Assembly (NCBI GenBank): GCA_964604565.1
Contig: CAZRZN010000050.1
Coordinates: forward strand, 1-20,517
From: CAZRZN01 sp964604565
GTDB lineage: Bacteria > Pseudomonadota > Alphaproteobacteria > Rhodobacterales > Rhodobacteraceae
DNA: 20,517 nucleotides
Direction: 5' to 3'
The translations under genes and the position numbers were made by a program. Numbering within the stretch: the first letter of the stretch is position 1; every line of letters starts with the position of its first letter. Shown here piece by piece: positions 8,450 to 15,262 of this stretch. The notes beneath the pieces were generated by a model. That model saw nothing but the letters and a program-made list of their open reading frames with translations, was not told the DNA's origin and did not search any database.

Positions 8450-9346
8450 ATGTTTAAACCCGAACAGGTGTCGGTGGGAATAACGCCCACCGGTTGGACC
8501 AATGATGATTATCCCTCACTGGGCGAAGAAATCTCATTTGGTCAATGTGTGACAGAAATGGCCCTGGCCGGATTTTCGGGATGCAGCGTAGGACATAAGT
8601 TCCCGAAAGACCCGGAAATCCTGGAACGCGAGCTATCGCAACGCGGCCTGAGAGTGTCTGAACCATGGTCCAGTACATTCTTTACCGTAAACGAAATGCG
8701 GGACCGCACACTGGAAAACTTTCGAACCTCGATGGCCTTTATAAAGCGCATGGGCGGCACTTCTGTCGTCGTGGCCGAGTTGGGGCATGCTGTTCATCAA
8801 CAGCCCGTTCCTCCAATCGCGAACAAACCAACTTTCGACGAGGCTCAGTGGTCGGCACTGACCGAGGGCTTGAACGAACTCGGGAGGATCGCGGCGGATG
8901 CTGACATGCGGTTGTGTTATCATCACCATATGGGCACCGGCGTTATGACCCGTGCCGAGGTCGACCGCCTGATGGCAGAGACCGACGCAGAGGTTGTCCA
9001 TCTACTACTGGATACGGGCCACTTGTACTGGGCCGGCGACGACCCACTGGACTTGGCGCGCAGCTATTCAGACCGCATCCGTCACGTTCACCTCAAGGAT
9101 ATCCGGCAGGATGTGATGGAATGGTGCAATGCCACCAACCGCACCTTCATCGAGGCCGTGATGGAGGGCGTCTTTACTGTTCCTGGAGACGGCATCATTG
9201 ATTTTCCACCAATTTTTCAGACCCTTGCAGATGCCAATTATTCCGGTTGGCTGATGGTCGAAGCAGAGCAGGATCCAGCGAAAGCCAACCCGTTGAAATA
9301 TGCGCGGATGGCAAGAACTTACATTCGCGACGTGGCTGGGATATAG
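8450..9346 (+). CDS. iolE: IolE-like inosose dehydratase (xylose-isomerase-like TIM barrel)
   Basis: IolE converts 2-keto-myo-inositol (scyllo-inosose) to a cyclohexane-trione intermediate by metal-dependent dehydration. This 298-residue protein follows the family pattern throughout: GWTNDD (15-20), EMALAGFSGCSVGHKFP (36-52), LCYHHHMGTGV (155-165), LLLDTGH (185-191), HVHLKDIR (212-219), FTVPGDGIIDFP (242-253) and VEAEQDP (270-276). These supply the conserved acidic and histidine metal ligands of the barrel. What is odd is the setting: no iolB, iolC, iolD or iolG is in the window, while a flavoprotein dehydrogenase and an epimerase-like barrel are. It may dehydrate an inosose produced by the upstream dehydrogenase, or act on another keto-sugar such as a 3-keto-glycoside, as some relatives of this fold do. 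Family membership is strong; the substrate is inferred. Confidence 0.82.
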   Translation: MFKPEQVSVGITPTGWTNDDYPSLGEEISFGQCVTEMALAGFSGCSVGHKFPKDPEILERELSQRGLRVSEPWSSTFFTVNEMRDRTLENFRTSMAFIKRMGGTSVVVAELGHAVHQQPVPPIANKPTFDEAQWSALTEGLNELGRIAADADMRLCYHHHMGTGVMTRAEVDRLMAETDAEVVHLLLDTGHLYWAGDDPLDLARSYSDRIRHVHLKDIRQDVMEWCNATNRTFIEAVMEGVFTVPGDGIIDFPPIFQTLADANYSGWLMVEAEQDPAKANPLKYARMARTYIRDVAGI

Positions 9347-9350
9347 ACCC

Positions 9351-9788
9351 ATGCGTTATAAACTACTCGAAGATATAAGCGGTAGACGAAAATTTGTTTT
9401 GGCCCTCAATGCAGGTGAAAGCGCCGTCGAAACAATAACGGCTTTTGCACAGGAACATCGGCTTGGCGCGACGAGTCTGACTGGAATTGGGGCGTTTGCG
9501 CAGGCTTCTCTGGGTTATTTCAATCCGGCAACCAAAGAATTCCGTCAAAACGAGATCAACGATCAGACCGAAGTACTTTCCATGATCGGCAATATCGCAG
9601 TTGTAGACGATGGCACCCACAAAATGCATGTCCATGTTGTGCTGGGCTGCATCGACGCAACAACACGAGGGGGTCATCTGATAGAGGGAAAAGTTCGCCC
9701 GACACTTGAACTCGTTCTGGAAGAATCGCCCGAGCACCTCGCACGCGGCATAGACCCGAAAAGCGGCCTCGTGCTGCTGCAACCATAG
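9351..9788 (+). CDS. PPC/DUF296 domain protein
   Basis: This is a 145-residue single-domain protein of the plant-and-prokaryote-conserved (PPC, DUF296) family. Conserved pieces are TSLTGIGAFAQASLGYF (41-57), the histidine-rich HKMHVHVVLG (90-99; H90, H93, H95) and GGHLIEGKVRPTLELVLEE (107-125). In plants this fold sits in AT-hook DNA-binding proteins. Prokaryotic members form trimers with a metal site and mostly lack known function; the annotation 'DNA-binding' is not supported by any helix-turn-helix here. Position inside a catabolic operon, four bases after the IolE-like stop, favours a metabolic role. An upstream in-frame ATG at 9300 would overlap iolE and add residues that do not resemble the family, so 9351 is preferred. 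Confidence 0.82.
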   Translation: MRYKLLEDISGRRKFVLALNAGESAVETITAFAQEHRLGATSLTGIGAFAQASLGYFNPATKEFRQNEINDQTEVLSMIGNIAVVDDGTHKMHVHVVLGCIDATTRGGHLIEGKVRPTLELVLEESPEHLARGIDPKSGLVLLQP

Positions 9789-9797
9789 GAGGCCGGC

Positions 9798-10652
9798 ATG
9801 CGCTTCGGTGTCAATTCACTCCTGTTTTCGGGAACATTTGAAAACGATGATCTTCTCCTTCTGGACAAGATAAAAAACATGGGTTTCGACACATTTGAGG
9901 TTACCCCGGTTGACCCGGATGTTTTTCCCGCCAAAGCGCTTGCGCAAAGAGCACGTGATCTCGGCCTGACCTTGAACGCGAATTTTGCTCTCCCGGTAGA
10001 CGCCAACACGATCGACCCGGACCCGACAGTACGCGCACGAGGCGTGGAGCTTTCCAAGAAGGTCGTCGACCTGTGCGTAGAGGCCGAGGTCGGAATCTAT
10101 TGCGGCGCCAACTATTGTGCATGGGGGTATCAGACTGGCCGAAGGCGCACCGCTGATGAATGGTCTTGGGGAGTCGAAAGCTACCGCGCGATCTGCGAAC
10201 ATGCAACTGGCTCTGACTTGATCGTAGCAGTCGAAACATTGAACCGCTTCGAATCCTTCTACCTGAACACAGCGGCCGATGCGGTACGATTTGTTGAGGA
10301 AGTCGACCTTCCTAACGCTGCCGTACATCTCGATACGTTCCACATGATCCGGGAAGAAGACGATATCGCCGCAGCAATTCGGGCAACTGGGGACAGGATG
10401 GCATATTTTCATGCCTGTGGCAGCCACCGCGGCGTGCCCGGGCGTGACATGGTGCCATGGGATGAAACATTCAGGGCGCTGCGCGACGTTGGCTACGACA
10501 GTTGCATCACGCTGGAATCTTTCAACCCCAGCCTTGAAAGGCTGGCAGGCCTCGTTTGCATCTGGCGAGATTTCGCGGATTCCCCAGAGGATCTAGCGCG
10601 CCAAGGATTGGCATTTCTCAAGTCCAAATATGCCGAAGCAAATCCAACATAA
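9798..10652 (+). CDS. Sugar epimerase/isomerase, D-tagatose/D-psicose 3-epimerase-like TIM barrel
   Basis: This 284-residue protein belongs to the xylose-isomerase-like TIM barrels and matches ketose 3-epimerases best. The four metal ligands are recognisable: E146 in VAVETLNRFES, D179 in AVHLDTFHM, H205 in YFHACGSHRGVPG and E240 in ITLESFNP. The RGVPG segment and the NRFES block are typical of the tagatose/psicose/ribulose 3-epimerase subgroup; IolI/IolO-type inosose isomerases are also distant relatives. An ideal AGGAGG ribosome-binding site (9787-9792) overlaps the previous stop. Paired with the IolE-like barrel, it probably interconverts keto-sugar or inosose intermediates made by the flavoprotein dehydrogenase. 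Family confidence is high; the exact sugar is unknown. Confidence 0.85.
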   Translation: MRFGVNSLLFSGTFENDDLLLLDKIKNMGFDTFEVTPVDPDVFPAKALAQRARDLGLTLNANFALPVDANTIDPDPTVRARGVELSKKVVDLCVEAEVGIYCGANYCAWGYQTGRRRTADEWSWGVESYRAICEHATGSDLIVAVETLNRFESFYLNTAADAVRFVEEVDLPNAAVHLDTFHMIREEDDIAAAIRATGDRMAYFHACGSHRGVPGRDMVPWDETFRALRDVGYDSCITLESFNPSLERLAGLVCIWRDFADSPEDLARQGLAFLKSKYAEANPT

Positions 10653-10689
10653 TAATCATTTCAACATGCAACCACAGGAGACTCAATCA

Positions 10690-11022
10690 ATGGCTAAGAC
10701 AATCGAAATCGTCACTTTCCACCTTGCGAACGGAGTCACGGATGAAACATTCATCGCCGAAACCAAGACGATGGAGCGTGAATTTTTGGGAAAGCTGCCC
10801 GGTTTCATTGATCGAGATACAGGTAAGTCGGCGGAAGGCGGTTGGATTGTCGTACTGCACTGGGCCAGCGCCGAAGATGCGCAATCGTCCATGAATAAGT
10901 TCGTTGACGCCCCCGGGACCAAGGCCTTTACCGCATGTGTCGACATGTCGACCTTCCAGATGGTCCGTTACGAACTCCATGATTACTACAAGCTCGATAC
11001 GGATGGTTCTGCAGCGGCCTGA
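10690..11022 (+). CDS. Small dimeric alpha/beta-barrel (ABM-like) protein
   Basis: This is a 110-residue protein with the pattern of a ferredoxin-like dimeric alpha/beta barrel: an opening strand KTIEIVTFHLANGV, a helix containing EREFLGKLPGFIDRD, a strand GGWIVVLHWASAEDAQSS and a final strand MSTFQMVRYEL. Such proteins act as small monooxygenases, lyases or stress proteins without bound cofactor, and function cannot be assigned from fold alone. I chose the ATG at 10690 because AGGAG at 10676-10680 lies nine bases upstream and residues before it do not look like this fold. It sits between the epimerase and the ODP protein, and is followed by a strong RNA hairpin. Confidence 0.66.
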   Translation: MAKTIEIVTFHLANGVTDETFIAETKTMEREFLGKLPGFIDRDTGKSAEGGWIVVLHWASAEDAQSSMNKFVDAPGTKAFTACVDMSTFQMVRYELHDYYKLDTDGSAAA

Positions 11023-11038
11023 TGGCACTGAAGATTTC

Positions 11039-11065
11039 GGGCAGCGGTAAATGCACCCGCTGCCC
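11039..11065 (+). promoter_or_regulatory. Perfect 9-bp hairpin between the small barrel gene and the ODP gene
   Basis: GGGCAGCGG at 11039-11047 is the exact inverse complement of CCGCTGCCC at 11057-11065, with a nine-base loop. No T-run follows, so it is not a normal intrinsic terminator. It could be an mRNA processing or stability element that separates expression of the first seven genes from the last two, or a protein-binding site. It ends 26 bases before the ODP start. Confidence 0.5.
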
Positions 11066-11091
11066 ATACCCGGACAATCAAGGACCAGATC

Positions 11092-11871
11092 ATGACCCGA
11101 TCCTTCCAAGTCGCTCCTGAGACCTTTGTCATTCCTGAGGCCGTTCCGGTGCCCGGTGTCGGAAAGATGGCGGTCAACGCCATGGTTATCCGAGGCGAAC
11201 AACCCATGTTGCTAGATACGCTGGCAACCGTTCACAGTGACACATTTCTAGAAGAAGCTTTCAATATCGTCGACCCCGAGGACGTGCGCTGGCTGTTTAT
11301 CAGTCATGAAGACCGCGACCATTCCGGCTCTATCTCGCAAGTCCTAGAGACGTGTCCAAATGCAAGACTGATCACAAACTTTCTTGGGCTTGGCAAGTTA
11401 TCTGAAGAATTCAACATTCCCCTTGAACGCGTGTATCTTATGAATGACGGTGACCAACTAGATATTGGTGATCGGGTAGTTACGGCCCTCCGCCCACCGC
11501 TCTTTGACAGTTCTGCAACAGCAGGTCTGTGGGATCCTGTAACCGAAGTCTATTTTTCAGCTGACTGCTTTGGCACAGTGAACGAAACCACTCATCATTA
11601 CACGGATGAACTATCTGAAACTGACTATGAAGAAGGTTTTTTTTGGATGAACCGCGTTAATCACATCTGGTTCGAGCATATTTCTGACACTGCAATTGGA
11701 TTTGCTGCGGATAGGATAAAGGCATTAAATTCAAAGCTAATCGTCAGCGGCCATGGCCCAGTTGAACGGAAAAACACGGCTAGGATGTGTGAACGAATAA
11801 AAAGAATTGCAGGAATGAAGCCTATCCATCTTCCAAATCAAAAAGAGTTTGAGGCACTTATCAGCGGTTAA
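11092..11871 (+). CDS. Metallo-beta-lactamase-fold ODP (flavo-diiron-like) protein
   Basis: This 259-residue protein has the metallo-beta-lactamase fold of the oxygen-binding diiron (ODP) domain but no flavodoxin domain. Ligand blocks are FISHEDRDHSG (H72, D74, D76, H77), SADCFG (D158) and SGHGP (H221). In true flavo-diiron NO/O2 reductases the third ligand position is Glu (HxExDH) and a further His lies before the Asp; here these are Asp74 and, by position, probably Asp139 in RPPLFDSSATAGLWD. This is a recurrent bacterial subgroup whose activity is not settled. It could bind two metals and reduce O2 or peroxide, or hydrolyse a substrate. AAGGA at 11080-11084 is the ribosome-binding site. A T8 run (11637-11644) encodes Phe-Phe. 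The last ~250 bases are more AT-rich than the start. Confidence 0.78.
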   Translation: MTRSFQVAPETFVIPEAVPVPGVGKMAVNAMVIRGEQPMLLDTLATVHSDTFLEEAFNIVDPEDVRWLFISHEDRDHSGSISQVLETCPNARLITNFLGLGKLSEEFNIPLERVYLMNDGDQLDIGDRVVTALRPPLFDSSATAGLWDPVTEVYFSADCFGTVNETTHHYTDELSETDYEEGFFWMNRVNHIWFEHISDTAIGFAADRIKALNSKLIVSGHGPVERKNTARMCERIKRIAGMKPIHLPNQKEFEALISG

Positions 11872-11912
11872 GAGCCGCCCCAAGCGTTACAGAATTAGAA
11901 GGATGATCCGAA

Positions 11913-14204
11913 ATGCCAACGATTAATTGCTATGACCAGGTCACGTCCCTTTGGCTTGAGTGGCATGATGGCTTGGCATTGAAACCACACGACTCATCTC
12001 TGAAAGTTCTCTCCAAAATCTTAGAACGAAATGGTAATATAATTTCATCGCAAGAAATTTCTTTCATATTTGCATGTGATGAGCAAGCAGCACAAGTAGA
12101 TAAAGCGAGATTTACGGACTGCATTGTAGCTCTCCTAGGAAATAAAGACTTACGCCTTAAACATGCCTTTGAAGCATTTAACCCAGACACAACCGGAAGC
12201 ATCTCCAAATTTGATCTATTAAAGGTGGTAATAAGCTTCACCGGTGATGACGTGGTCTCAAGATTACTGCTGGATGAAATTGACGCAGACGGCGATGAAC
12301 GCGTAACTATTGAAGATATAATAAGGTACCTACAACACTTGGGAGACGATAGTTCTAATTTATATCGTGCCACACATCTGAATCATGACCACATAGCAAG
12401 TTCTTTTAAGGCTAGTAAAGTAGCATCTATTGCATCAAAATCGAAAATAAACTCTCAACACGACGAAGGCGCAGGCATGTCACCACTGCAGCTTCGCATT
12501 GGTTTCTTTCGACTCATGCAAGGGGCAGCTTATCGGAGTTTTCGTGCAAATTACTCTGCTAATTCAGAAACTCATCTGCGTGCACGCGATCTACCTTACA
12601 CTATTGAAGACTTTGCCGACTTCACAACCGCCATGATTGATTTTTATCTCTCTCTTGGGATTATTACAGATCCAAGATGTGTGGCGGAATTCTTTCGCTT
12701 GGACAAGATCGTAAAGGATGAATTAGATCGCCTGCGTGATCGGATTTATACTTGGCCGCAAGTTGCAAAAACACCTGAAATGCTGGCGGCACAAGAAAAG
12801 ATTTCTTTTGAGCGCGATGAGAAAACTGAAAGACGGGAAATATTTCAATCTGTGATAGAATTTGTCCTGTCACTTCGCATGCATGGAATTCCCCTTGATC
12901 AGGCAAGCACTGACGCTTTGACCGAGCACGAACTCAATCGTCTGCGACATACGGAACTCCGAAAGGAGATGCACGCTGTGCGGCCGGCTCACGATGAGGC
13001 CTGTCATGATATCGCCTATCTCAAAAGTTGGAACCGTGTGATCATGACGGAGGCGGACGATCAACCCGACGGCGCGATCATGCCTGCCCGCTTTTGGTAT
13101 GAAGACTTCATGCCCCAACTCTTGCGCTGTGCATCGCTGATGGATGCGAAAGACCTGCAAGAAATGGATGAAGTGACCGAACAAGACCTGGACGCGTGGC
13201 ATCAAGACCTTTTGAAACAAGGTGCTTTTGATCGTTTTGCATCGGATCTGGGCGAGGCGTTTCCCAAATGCTCAAAATCGGTGAAATTGTCTCTACGGCA
13301 AGCCTGGGAACTGACGGAGCCTTATCTTGCAGGTGTGGAGAAGCGCCGCGAACGCGCAGAATTCGGGCGTGACGATGGCTATCTGAGCGAATATGTCGCC
13401 TTTGTCGACGTATACTTGGGCCGAAACGATATTGCTAAGGCCGACATGCGCCTGAGTTTTCCCTACTACATAGGGCCTGCGACTTGGGGCTTTTTGCATG
13501 GATCCGCGGAATTGGTGGAAGCGATGCCGGAACCGGATCGTATTGCGGCAACCGATCGCTTCGTTGCTTTTTTTCGCAGTTTCGCAACGATGTATCCCTG
13601 CCCTTACTGTCGCTATCACCTGAACCGCTACGTGATCCGCAATCGCGAAGTCGCCATGTACCCCATGGAGTTCCTGTTGCTTGGCCACAAACCGGACCAG
13701 CGCGATACATCAATCACACTGGACGACAAACTCGCCACAATCACCGCTCCCGGCGCTCTCCGAAAGTTCCTATGGAAATTGCACAATGCGGTCTCGTCCT
13801 CGATCGCCCGGACGGAGCCGTGGTATCACCGCCAGCCAAAGCCATTGTATACGACGCGTTTCTGGCCGAGCATGGAAGCTGAGATAGCCCATGCCGCTGC
13901 AGGCGGCGTGTCGTCCATCGCTTTGGACAGGTTGAAGGAGATTTTTAGCATCACGAAACCGACGGCGCATCTGGCGGTCCTTCGCGATGAACTTGCACAT
14001 GCTTTGAACGGAGGCGATGCGGCAACTGTTGCCAAAATCATTGACCGCGCGGACGATGCCATTGCGGATCTGGAACGGGCAATGGATGAGACGGCCTATC
14101 TGACCCGAAAATATGCCTTTGATCCTGACAAGATGGACAAATTGGCGCCCGTCGATGAGGCGCAGGAAGCCTATGCCAGAAGTGGGGTATTTATCGAACG
14201 CTAG
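11913..14204 (+). CDS. EF-hand plus Erv/ALR-type sulfhydryl oxidase fusion protein
   Basis: This 763-residue protein joins domains rarely found together in bacteria. Residues ~84-140 form an EF-hand pair: a degenerate first loop (N90-P-D92-T-T94-G95, D101 last) and a better second loop (D124, D126, D128, V131, D135). Residues ~190-500 are helical with no recognised domain. Residues ~521-640 match an Erv/ALR FAD sulfhydryl oxidase: WGFLH (W525, H529), the redox CxxC in MYPCPYCRYHL (C563, C566) and LWKLHNAVSSS (H624, N625, V627). The CxxC-to-HN spacing (61 residues) is longer than in compact Erv proteins. The tail ~680-725 is helical. No signal peptide is seen, so Ca2+-controlled cytoplasmic disulfide formation or O2-to-peroxide chemistry is inferred. 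GAAGGA at 11898-11903 is the ribosome-binding site. GC content changes sharply within the gene. Its stop shares CTAG with the convergent LysR gene. Confidence 0.75.
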   Translation: MPTINCYDQVTSLWLEWHDGLALKPHDSSLKVLSKILERNGNIISSQEISFIFACDEQAAQVDKARFTDCIVALLGNKDLRLKHAFEAFNPDTTGSISKFDLLKVVISFTGDDVVSRLLLDEIDADGDERVTIEDIIRYLQHLGDDSSNLYRATHLNHDHIASSFKASKVASIASKSKINSQHDEGAGMSPLQLRIGFFRLMQGAAYRSFRANYSANSETHLRARDLPYTIEDFADFTTAMIDFYLSLGIITDPRCVAEFFRLDKIVKDELDRLRDRIYTWPQVAKTPEMLAAQEKISFERDEKTERREIFQSVIEFVLSLRMHGIPLDQASTDALTEHELNRLRHTELRKEMHAVRPAHDEACHDIAYLKSWNRVIMTEADDQPDGAIMPARFWYEDFMPQLLRCASLMDAKDLQEMDEVTEQDLDAWHQDLLKQGAFDRFASDLGEAFPKCSKSVKLSLRQAWELTEPYLAGVEKRRERAEFGRDDGYLSEYVAFVDVYLGRNDIAKADMRLSFPYYIGPATWGFLHGSAELVEAMPEPDRIAATDRFVAFFRSFATMYPCPYCRYHLNRYVIRNREVAMYPMEFLLLGHKPDQRDTSITLDDKLATITAPGALRKFLWKLHNAVSSSIARTEPWYHRQPKPLYTTRFWPSMEAEIAHAAAGGVSSIALDRLKEIFSITKPTAHLAVLRDELAHALNGGDAATVAKIIDRADDAIADLERAMDETAYLTRKYAFDPDKMDKLAPVDEAQEAYARSGVFIER

Positions 14205-15148
14205 AGGCCCCGGTCCGACACACTGTCCAGATATTTGGCCGCATCATCCGCTGTGACCCGGCCTTCTCTCAATTCCGTCACGAAAGCGCGCCGCAATGAT
14301 GCACCCTCTCTTCGGGGATCGAATGCAGCAAAAAAGCGTGAGTTGAAGGACCAATCGTTCGGCTTGACCGCCCGCATTCGGCCTTGGTCTTGCCAGACGG
14401 TGCCACGATGCGCTGGCAAAAATCCAAGGAAAGCCCCGGACAATACCAGAATTTCCTGGGCTTCCATACTGCCCACCGTGGCACGTGCGGTCACACGGCC
14501 AAGCCGGTAGGTGTCGTCGAAATGCATGTAGCTGCGCACCGAAAAGGCCGCTTTCAACACATCGCCTTGCCCAAGGTCGGCGTCGGGCCGCGCGAACCAG
14601 GGATGGTCGCTGCCGCAGTAAAGGTGATGAAGTTCGGCGGCGAGCTCAGCATATTCCAACCCGGGCAAGGGTTGCAATGATGCGCCCACGACAACATCCC
14701 GCGTACCCTTCAAAAGACTGTTTTGAAGCCCGCCGGGTGTATCGGTATCGACTTCAAGCAGGGCCTCGGGATGCACGGCGGCAAAGCGCGCGATACAGCC
14801 CGGCAGGTCCAACGCATCGAACGTGGTGAGGGAATCAATCAAACCGATGCGCAGCCGCGCTGTCTGGCGTCCATGCACCCGGTCCATCGTGGCCTCGAAC
14901 CGCGCGATGTTGTCCAGCAAGACCAGCGCCGCAGCGTAGGTATCCTCGCCCGCTGTCGTCAGCCGGAAGCCTGCACGCCCGCGCAGGCAAAGCCGAGATC
15001 CCAGCTTGGCTTCGAGGCTTGCAAGATGCGTGCTGAGCGTGGATTGCGCCATGTTGAGCGCGATCTGCGCACCATGGAATCCGTTGCATTCCACGATCGT
15101 GCAAAAGATCCGGACAAGCCTTAGATCGACATCGGATAGGCGGCGCAT
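14201..15148 (-). CDS. LysR-family transcriptional regulator
   Basis: This 315-residue protein has an N-terminal winged helix-turn-helix (residues ~5-65: DLRLVRIFCTIVECNGFHGAQIALNMAQSTLSTHLASLEAKLGSRLC in pieces, followed by FRLTTAGEDTYAAA) and a periplasmic-binding-like effector domain beginning near LRIGLIDSLTT (~98-108). Length is typical for LysR regulators. It is transcribed away from the ABC-importer operon, the classic arrangement for a LysR activator of the divergent genes responding to an imported substrate or its metabolite. Its TAG stop overlaps the TAG of the EF-hand/Erv gene tail-to-tail in a four-base CTAG. No clear ribosome-binding site precedes the ATG at 15148, so the start is probable rather than certain. 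Confidence 0.92.
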   Translation of the reverse strand: MRRLSDVDLRLVRIFCTIVECNGFHGAQIALNMAQSTLSTHLASLEAKLGSRLCLRGRAGFRLTTAGEDTYAAALVLLDNIARFEATMDRVHGRQTARLRIGLIDSLTTFDALDLPGCIARFAAVHPEALLEVDTDTPGGLQNSLLKGTRDVVVGASLQPLPGLEYAELAAELHHLYCGSDHPWFARPDADLGQGDVLKAAFSVRSYMHFDDTYRLGRVTARATVGSMEAQEILVLSGAFLGFLPAHRGTVWQDQGRMRAVKPNDWSFNSRFFAAFDPRREGASLRRAFVTELREGRVTADDAAKYLDSVSDRGL

Positions 15149-15262
15149 CAGAGTTCACTTTATCGATTTTCAAACTGATGCGGGCAAACTCGGTGATTTA
15201 TCCGGCGCTCGCAAGGCGGATACCTTGTTATAATACGCATTCACATCGAAGGAGTCTGACAG
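15149..15262. promoter_or_regulatory. Divergent LysR / ABC-operon control region
   Basis: This 114-base gap between the divergent starts holds a consensus -10 box TATAAT (15229-15234) for the + strand operon, with no good -35 17-18 bases upstream, as expected of an activator-dependent promoter. Just upstream is an inverted repeat ATCCG (15200-15204) / CGGAT (15217-15221) spaced by 12 bases, ending at the expected activator position. The hexamer CAAACT is repeated at 15171-15176 and 15185-15190. These are candidate LysR binding sites by position only. AAGGAG (15249-15254) is the ribosome-binding site of the binding-protein gene. Confidence 0.55.

Noticed and set aside
9300..9350. Earlier ATG for the PPC protein
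   Set aside because: It overlaps the IolE-like gene by 47 bases and adds residues unlike the PPC fold.
14485..15124. Open frames on the + strand opposite the LysR gene
   Set aside because: They are typical GC-rich antisense shadows; the minus-strand product is a complete LysR regulator.
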